Source: Pseudomonadota bacterium (lineage in GTDB: Bacteria; Desulfobacterota; Desulfovibrionia; Desulfovibrionales; Desulfovibrionaceae). Taken from it: a stretch of DNA of 47,616 nucleotides. Below, piece by piece: positions 42,444 to 47,616 of this stretch. A program made the translations under genes and the position numbers. The stretch's first letter is position 1; each line of letters starts with the position of its first letter. Where the stretch lies: the NCBI GenBank assembly GCA_023433925.1, contig JAEYTO010000091.1, positions 1 through 47,616 of the forward strand. The letters run 5' to 3'. A model generated the notes under the pieces. It saw only the letters and a program-made list of their open reading frames with translations. It had not been told where the DNA came from and searched no databases.

Positions 42444-43622
42444 ATGCTCGCAGAAGGCAACAGGCGGGATTGGCGCGGGCACAAGCGCCGGGTCATCGAG
42501 AACGCCCGGCGCGTGCTCGTCAAGGTCGGCAGCGCGGTGCTCACGGACGAGCAGGGCCTGAACCTGCGCGTGGTCAACCGGTTGGCCGACCAGATCGCGG
42601 CCCTGCACGACAGGGGCCTGGACGTGATCCTGGTCACTTCGGGCGCGGTCGCCGCCGGGCGCCGGAGGCTCCTGGCCTGCCCACCCTGCGGCAAGGATGT
42701 TTTCGGCATGCCGGCCAAGCAGGCCGTGGCCGCCATCGGCCAGAGCCGGCTCATGCACGAGTACGACGAGGCCTTCGCCCGCTGCGGCAAGATCACGGCC
42801 CAGATCCTGCTCACCCGCGACGACTTCCAGAGCCGCCAGCGCTTTCTCAACGCGCGCAACACCCTGACCACGCTCCTGGAATGGCGGGTCATCCCCATCA
42901 TCAACGAGAACGACTCCGTGGCCGTGGCCGAGCTGGCCTTTAGCGACAACGACGCCCTGGCGAGCATGGTCCTCGGCCTGGTGGACGCGGACCTGTTCGT
43001 CAACCTGACCTCGGCCGCCGGCGTGTTCGACGCCAACCCGGCCGAGAACTCCGCGGCCCGCTGCCTGGAGTGCATCGAGGACATCACGCACCTGGACGTG
43101 GAGACCATGTGCCAGGGCAAGACCGCGGTCGGCAGCGGCGGCATGTACTCCAAGCTCCTGGCCGCCAAGCGCGCGGCCCAGCTCGCGGTGCCCACGCTCA
43201 TAGTCTCGGGCAGGGAGCGTTACGCCCTGGAGAAGGCCATGTCCGGAGAAGAGGACATGGGCACTTGGATCATGCCCGAGGAGCAGGCCATCCCCAGCCG
43301 CAAGTTCTGGCTGGCCTACCACTCCAAGCCCATGGGCGAGATCTGGGTTGACGAGGGCGCGGCCCGGGCCTTGCGCGACAAGGGCAAGAGCCTGCTCCCG
43401 GCCGGCATCAGCCGGGTGGAGGGCCGCTTCGGCAAGGGCGCCCACGTGCGCATCCTCGACTGGCAGGGCCAGACCATCGGCGTGGGCGTGACCAACTACG
43501 CGGCCCAGGATCTCAAGAAGATCATGGGCCGCCGCACCGGCTCCATCGAGGAGCTTCTCGGGCCGGGCTTGTATCCCGAAGTCGTGCACCGCGACAATAT
43601 GCTCCTCGACCCGGCGCTGTAG
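42444..43622 (+). CDS. proB: Glutamate 5-kinase
   Basis: 392 residues. The amino-acid kinase domain covers about 20-290 (VLVKVGSAVLTDEQG, VTSGAVAAGR, PIINENDSVAV, FSDNDALASMV) and a PUA domain about 300-392 (KSLLPAGISRVEGRFGKGA). It makes glutamyl phosphate for proline synthesis. GGAGG at 42430-42434 lies 9 bases before the ATG. It is the next gene after obgE and the repeat, a common order in this group. Confidence 0.98.
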   Translation: MLAEGNRRDWRGHKRRVIENARRVLVKVGSAVLTDEQGLNLRVVNRLADQIAALHDRGLDVILVTSGAVAAGRRRLLACPPCGKDVFGMPAKQAVAAIGQSRLMHEYDEAFARCGKITAQILLTRDDFQSRQRFLNARNTLTTLLEWRVIPIINENDSVAVAELAFSDNDALASMVLGLVDADLFVNLTSAAGVFDANPAENSAARCLECIEDITHLDVETMCQGKTAVGSGGMYSKLLAAKRAAQLAVPTLIVSGRERYALEKAMSGEEDMGTWIMPEEQAIPSRKFWLAYHSKPMGEIWVDEGAARALRDKGKSLLPAGISRVEGRFGKGAHVRILDWQGQTIGVGVTNYAAQDLKKIMGRRTGSIEELLGPGLYPEVVHRDNMLLDPAL

Positions 43623-43725
43623 CCGGCTCGCGCCAGGCGGGCCGAGCGGCCAAGTCCGTGCGCGAGGGCCAGATTCGCCAGGCATGTCCCTCGACAGATG
43701 CTGGCCCGCGTTGTAGGAATCACGC

Positions 43726-44310
43726 ATGAAGACAACCGGCTGGAAGGCCCTTGTCCACGAGGCGCCCATGGACCGCCTCCTGGATGTCATGGCCACGCTG
43801 TACCTCAAGATGCCCGGTGAAGAGGCGGTCAAGGTCATGTCCGGCCTGGGCGGCGACGACGAGTCCACGGACGTGCTCGACCGGGTGCGCCTGGAATACC
43901 ATGACCTGTTCATCGGCTCCGGATCCGGCAAGTACATCCCGCCATACGAGTCGTTGATCCGGGACGGACGGATGCACGGGCCAAGCTGCTCGCGGGTGGG
44001 GGAAATCTTCAGGCGCGAAGGCTTCGACCCGGCGCACCTGGAGGTCGAGGAGCACTGGAAGCTCGTGGATGCGCCCGATCACCTGGGCTTCGAGCTGGCC
44101 TACCTGAGCATGCTCCTGCGCAGCGCCGACCAGCCCGATGCCGACGCCGCCGCGCTCATGGACAAGGCCCGCGCCTTCCACGTCGAGCATATCGTTCCCT
44201 GGGCCAAAGCCTACGGCACGCGCCTCGTGGAAACCGCGCGCACGGTGACCTACAAGACCCTGGGCCGACTGACTCAGGCCGTGGCCGAGCCGGGCTTCCT
44301 GGAACGGTAG
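43726..44310 (+). CDS. TorD/DmsD-family chaperone
   Basis: 194 residues, all-helical. LEYHDLFIGSGSGKYIPPYES is the typical mid-protein motif of the TorD/NarJ family, and HLGFELAYLSMLL with FHVEHIVPWA gives its helical second half. These chaperones hold molybdoenzyme subunits before export. No such enzyme is encoded in the window, so its partner is elsewhere. The TAG stop (44308-44310) coincides with the end of a MITE-like repeat. AGGA lies about 7 bases upstream of the ATG. Confidence 0.92.
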   Translation: MKTTGWKALVHEAPMDRLLDVMATLYLKMPGEEAVKVMSGLGGDDESTDVLDRVRLEYHDLFIGSGSGKYIPPYESLIRDGRMHGPSCSRVGEIFRREGFDPAHLEVEEHWKLVDAPDHLGFELAYLSMLLRSADQPDADAAALMDKARAFHVEHIVPWAKAYGTRLVETARTVTYKTLGRLTQAVAEPGFLER

Positions 44311-44428
44311 AGCTTTGCTTTTGAAAATGCTCCGCAAGTCATGCGCGGCATGGCTTGCCGCCATGTAGGCGGCGCAATCCCCTTGCGCCGTCAGCGTCGG
44401 AGGGGGCGTTTCAAAGTCAAACTGTCCT
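44308..44428 (-). repeat. MITE-like repeat, reverse (copy 5)
   Basis: Starts TAGAGCTTTGCTTTTGAAAA at the torD-like stop codon, contains GCAAGTCATGC/GCATGGCTTGC-type and GGCGCAA/TTGCGCC stems, and ends TTTCAAAGTCAAACTGTCC. Both ends fit the family, in reverse orientation relative to copy 4. Confidence 0.88.
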
Positions 44429-44514
44429 GGAGCGGATCGTATTCGAGCCGGGAAGAGCGCTGCCCTGTGCCGGCGGATTGGCGGATCGCGCTTGCGGGCA
44501 TCTCCCGAATGCAA

Positions 44515-44548
44515 AAAGGCTGGATGTGGTCACACCCAGCCTTTTCTT
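44515..44548. terminator. Bidirectional terminator
   Basis: Stem AAAAGGCTGG/CCAGCCTTTT with a 12-base loop, flanked by A and T on the two sides. It lies in the 473-base gap between the torD-like gene and the chemoreceptor; that gap also holds a MITE-like copy and a two-hairpin repeat and no gene. Confidence 0.8.
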
Positions 44549-44673
44549 GTCCAAAGCATCTTGCGCATGACCCGAGAAAGGACGCTGCTCGCTCTTGGAC
44601 TCTCCGGGCGGGGGGAATGATCCCCGCGCCCCTTTCCATTTGCCCGGTGCACTACAGCTATTCAACTGGGGGT

Positions 44674-44732
44674 GCAGGGGCCCGCGGCCCCTGCCGGGAG
44701 AAAGTCCGAGAGAGGGCAGCGCCCTCTCTCGG
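44674..44732. repeat. Two-hairpin terminator-like repeat, copy 3
   Basis: GCAGGGGCC/GGCCCCTGC (44674-44682 with 44686-44694) and CCGAGAGAGGGC/GCCCTCTCTCGG (44706-44717 with 44721-44732), joined by CGGGAGAAAGT. It is the clearest copy, downstream of the chemoreceptor gene, and may end its transcript. Confidence 0.7.
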
Positions 44733-44783
44733 TTGAGCCGCAAGGCGATTCACGCCTGATGGCGCGCGGTCCCGGTCCTTTCT

Positions 44784-47195
44784 CTACACTTGCAGCCCTT
44801 CGATGAGCCTGCGCAGCCCCATGGCCTGCTTGGCCAGCTCGGCCACGGCCTTGGCCGACTGGGACATGCCATCGGCGGTCTCGGAGGAGATGCGGTTGAT
44901 CTCCTCCACGGCGTGGTTGATTTCCTCGCTTGCCGCGGACTGCTCCTCGCTGGCCGTGGCGATGGACTGGACCTGGCCTGCCGTGCCGTCGGCGATGCGC
45001 ACGATCTCTTGCAGGGCCTGGCCCGATTCCTCGGCCAGGCGGGTGGATTTGCCCACGGCCTCGGCCGCCGAGCGCGTGGCCTGCACGGACTTGGCGGCGC
45101 CCTGCTGAATGTTGGCGATGGCCGAGGCCACTTCCTTGGTGGCGTTCATGGTCTTCTCGGCCAGCTTGCGCACCTCGTCGGCCACCACGGCGAAGCCCCG
45201 GCCGGCCTCGCCGGCGCGGGCCGCCTCGATGGCTGCGTTGAGGGCCAGCAGGTTGGTCTGGTCGGCGATGTCCTCGATGACCGTGATGACCTGGCCGATG
45301 CCGTCGGCTTGCTTGCCGAGCTCGCCCATGTATTCCTGGAGGGTCGCGGCCTGGCGATCCACCTCGGAGATGGCCTCGATGACCGCGCGCACCCTGGCCT
45401 CGCCGGCCTTGGCCTTCTCCTTGGCCTGGTCGGCGCTTTCGGCGGCGCTGGAGGCGCTCTTGGCCACTTCGAGCACCGAGGCGTTCATCTGCTCCATGGA
45501 TGTGGCTGTCTCGCCGGCGCGCTCGCTCTGGACCTCGGAGCCGCGGCTGGCCTGCTCCACCTGGGCCGAAAGCTCCTCGGCGGCCGAAGAGACGAGCTCG
45601 GAGATCTGATTGGCCTCACGCACCACGCGGGCGATGCTCTCGTTCTGCCGGCGGATGCGCTCCTCCTGCTCCTTGATGGTGGTCAGGTCCACGTAGATGC
45701 AGAAGCCGCCGATCATCTTGCCGTCCAGGTCCGAGAGCGGGGCGATATTGGCCAGCACGTGGACCGTGCCGCCCTTGTGGCCCGTGATCGCGACCTCAAG
45801 ATTGCGCACGACCTCGCCGGTGCGCATGGTCTTGCCCACCACGGTCTGGCGCGAGGGGTCGTTATAGAAGACCTGGGCCATGCCCTGGCCAAGGAAGCTC
45901 TCCGGGTCTCCGTCGAGCTGGAGCATGTCCAGGCAGGGCTTGTTGATGAAGGTGACCTTCTCCTCGGTGTCCACCACGAGGCAGGGCATGGTCATGCCGT
46001 CGAGGATGCCGCGGGAGTACCCCAGCTTGTGCTTGATTTCGGCCACCATCGCGCGCACGGCCTCGATGGTCTTGCCGATGGCGTCCTGGGCCGCGTAGTC
46101 GATGGCCGCGTCGAAGTTGCCGCCCGCGACCTCGCGCGTGTAGGCCTCCAGGCGGCGCAACGGCACGGCCACGGTGCGCACCACGCCCAGGCCCAGGATC
46201 ACGGCCAGGACCAGGAGGGCCGCCGCGGCCACGGCGCTGGACGTGAAAATGCGCTGCTTGGGCGCGCTGAGCAGGTCCGCGCTGGTGACGGCGATGGCGA
46301 TGTGCCAGTCCCAGGGCTCGAAATGGCGCACATATGTCAGATGGTGCTCGCCATGCCAGTCATATTCGACGAATCCGTTGGACGTGGCGCCGAGCGCCTC
46401 GCCGAAGGGCAAATCCTTGAGGCGCTTGCGGTCCAGGTCGCTGGCCGAGTTGAGCAGGATGTCGCCCTGGCTGTTGTAGACAAAGGCCTCGCCCTTGCCG
46501 TCGATGCTCGCCTCAAGGATGATCTTTTTGTTCTGGGCGTTGATGATGGGCCGGCCCACGTAGATGACGGCCGCGATCTCGCCGCGCACGTCGCGCAGGG
46601 GCTTGTAGGCGGTGATGTACCAGGCGTCGACCACGAAGGCCTTGCCGTAGTAGGTTTCGCCGCGCATGACCGCCTGGTGGACCGGGCTGCTCTCGGGGAT
46701 GTACGTGCCGACCGCCCGCTCGCCATCCTTCTTGCGCACGTTGGTGGAGATACGCAGGAGTTTGCCCGGCAACACCTGGAAGATGGTCGCCGTGCCGCCG
46801 GCCATTTCCTGGACGCGATCAACGAGCGCATGGTCGTCGAGGCGCTGCCCGCCCACGGTCAGCATCGGCAGCTCGACGGTCTGCCTGTCCTGGGTCACCT
46901 GGTTGACGATACTCATGGGCCGAGTCTGGCTCTGGCTCACGAAGAGCAGGCCCGTGAAGTTGATCTCGCGCTCGAGCATGTCCAGGTCGGACTTGACCTT
47001 CTCCTGAATGATCTGATGCTGTGTCTCGATATCGCGATAGAGGGTGTCGCCAACCGCGCGGATGCTGGAAAGCCCCAACTCCGTGAGCGAGCGGTTGGAC
47101 ATCCACAGGTTCACCAACGTGAGCAGGAGAATGGAGATGACGACAACACCGATGGAGCTGAGCAGCAGCTTGGTGTTGAAGCTCATGGCGCGCGA
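44784..47195 (-). CDS. Methyl-accepting chemotaxis protein (Cache-HAMP-PAS)
   Basis: 803 residues. Membrane segment 1 at about 9-31, a periplasmic Cache-type ligand domain at about 33-312 (PIINAQNKK, AWYITAYKPLRD), membrane segment 2 at about 316-340, HAMP at 340-390, a PAS domain at about 400-515 (DGMTMPCLVVDTEEKVTFIN) and the signalling helix hairpin to the end. Its conserved tip (DIADQTNLLALNAAIEAARA, then GEAGRGFAVVADEVRKLAEK) is near 640-680. Ligand unknown. There is no CheR pentapeptide at the C-terminus. GAGGAG lies 6 bases before the ATG at 47195; an in-frame ATG at 47183 lacks a site. No che genes adjoin it. Confidence 0.96.
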   Translation of the reverse strand, partial: SRAMSFNTKLLLSSIGVVVISILLLTLVNLWMSNRSLTELGLSSIRAVGDTLYRDIETQHQIIQEKVKSDLDMLEREINFTGLLFVSQSQTRPMSIVNQVTQDRQTVELPMLTVGGQRLDDHALVDRVQEMAGGTATIFQVLPGKLLRISTNVRKKDGERAVGTYIPESSPVHQAVMRGETYYGKAFVVDAWYITAYKPLRDVRGEIAAVIYVGRPIINAQNKKIILEASIDGKGEAFVYNSQGDILLNSASDLDRKRLKDLPFGEALGATSNGFVEYDWHGEHHLTYVRHFEPWDWHIAIAVTSADLLSAPKQRIFTSSAVAAAALLVLAVILGLGVVRTVAVPLRRLEAYTREVAGGNFDAAIDYAAQDAIGKTIEAVRAMVAEIKHKLGYSRGILDGMTMPCLVVDTEEKVTFINKPCLDMLQLDGDPESFLGQGMAQVFYNDPSRQTVVGKTMRTGEVVRNLEVAITGHKGGTVHVLANIAPLSDLDGKMIGGFCIYVDLTTIKEQEERIRRQNESIARVVREANQISELVSSAAEELSAQVEQASRGSEVQSERAGETATSMEQMNASVLEVAKSASSAAESADQAKEKAKAGEARVRAVIEAISEVDRQAATLQEYMGELGKQADGIGQVITVIEDIADQTNLLALNAAIEAARAGEAGRGFAVVADEVRKLAEKTMNATKEVASAIANIQQGAAKSVQATRSAAEAVGKSTRLAEESGQALQEIVRIADGTAGQVQSIATASEEQSAASEEINHAVEEINRISSETADGMSQSAKAVAELAKQAMGLRRLIEGLQV

Positions 47196-47616
47196 CATGG
47201 CGGCTCCTCTTGGGTGAAAGGCCTTCCTTGCAGGGAGTTTTGATAGCATGAACCATTTGGAATTGAAATATATCAGTAAACGGGTTTCCGGGAAGGCTTG
47301 AAGCTGGGCCGGCACGGGCCATATCTGGGGGGCCGCTCCTGGATTCTTGCCAAGTCGTTTCCTTGCGTTGTTCATTAATAATAATGCCTGGTTGCGAGAA
47401 AAAGCCGATCGCGGAGCAAAGAGGGTTGACGCTCAAGGGGAAAACGCATAGACACGCCCTTCGCACTGACGACGGAGGCGCTAAGCGCCAACGGCCCCCG
47501 GCGGCCGTCCCGTGGCAGGGGAGCAAAGCTCCCGGCGGGGCGGGGAAGCGCCACGGCGGCCCGGCGGACAAGGTTCCGCATGGGCTTGTCGGACAGGGCC
47601 TGGCGGCATGGACAGC
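47196..47616. other. Upstream region of the chemoreceptor gene, no supported gene
   Basis: 421 bases to the window end. An AT-rich patch at 47238-47280 (reading minus: TTCAAT, 16 bases, TATCAA) could be the chemoreceptor promoter, but it is weak. From 47470 on there are several short inverted repeats (GGCGCT/GCGCC; GGGAGC/GCTCCC). I see no convincing gene. Confidence 0.4.

Noticed and set aside
44790..47243. Very long plus-strand reading frame opposite the chemoreceptor
   Set aside because: It is the antisense shadow of a high-GC gene; its translation is low-complexity His/Gly/Leu-rich and has no recognisable domain, while the minus strand gives a complete chemoreceptor.
47375..47581. 68-residue minus-strand frame near the window end
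   Set aside because: No ribosome site, Arg/Pro-rich text and overlap with short inverted repeats; no support.

Overview
The window is a high-GC bacterial chromosome segment. It looks like a sulfate-reducing Desulfovibrionales member (Desulfovibrio or a close relative). This is inferred from gene style and content: a Cys-rich ferredoxin-like protein, a TorD-family chaperone, a fused radical SAM/DUF2344 protein, a candidate selenoprotein, several small proteins of a Desulfovibrio-like type, and the rplU-rpmA-obgE-proB order. No rRNA or taxonomic marker was available to confirm it.

Layout. 1-3.6 kb: core genes (Fe-S protein, a 58-residue membrane protein, UPF0178 protein, DEAD-box helicase). 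3.8-10.9 kb: an acquired island. It is bounded on the left by a broken IS3-type orfA and on the right by a truncated tyrosine recombinase next to tRNA-Glu/tRNA-Lys. It carries four same-strand genes: a cytoplasmic-type arylsulfatase, a BASS-family transporter and two SulP-STAS transporters, which together suggest organosulfate use. 11-18.9 kb: tRNAs, serS, an exported HAF-repeat protein, pncC, thpR, a small coiled protein, a universal stress protein, hisC and cmk. 19-22.3 kb: a solitary 1116-residue PLD-like protein of foreign base composition, a defence candidate. 22.4-35.1 kb: HDOD protein, MFS transporter, Sm-like small protein, radical SAM protein, M16 peptidase, single-domain receiver and a degenerate GGDEF-TPR protein.

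35.3-40.1 kb: nitroreductase, metallo-beta-lactamase-fold hydrolase, then a tight cluster of a previously hidden small gene with an in-frame UGA (probable selenocysteine, Cys-Sec motif, with a SECIS-like hairpin just after it), a flavodoxin-fold reductase and comF. An NAD salvage pair (nicotinamidase-like and nicotinate phosphoribosyltransferase) follows on the other strand. 40.2-44.3 kb: rplU-rpmA-obgE, proB, torD-like. 44.8-47.2 kb: a large Cache-HAMP-PAS chemoreceptor.

Intergenic space is unusually rich in repeated hairpins. There is a MITE-like element of about 120 bp in five copies, a two-hairpin terminator-like element in three copies, and hairpin arrays whose stems covary around a fixed GTCCT/AGGAC loop. 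The strongest leads for something undescribed are the UGA-containing gene at 36522-36743, the PLD-like protein at 18999-22349, the organosulfate island and the covarying hairpin arrays.
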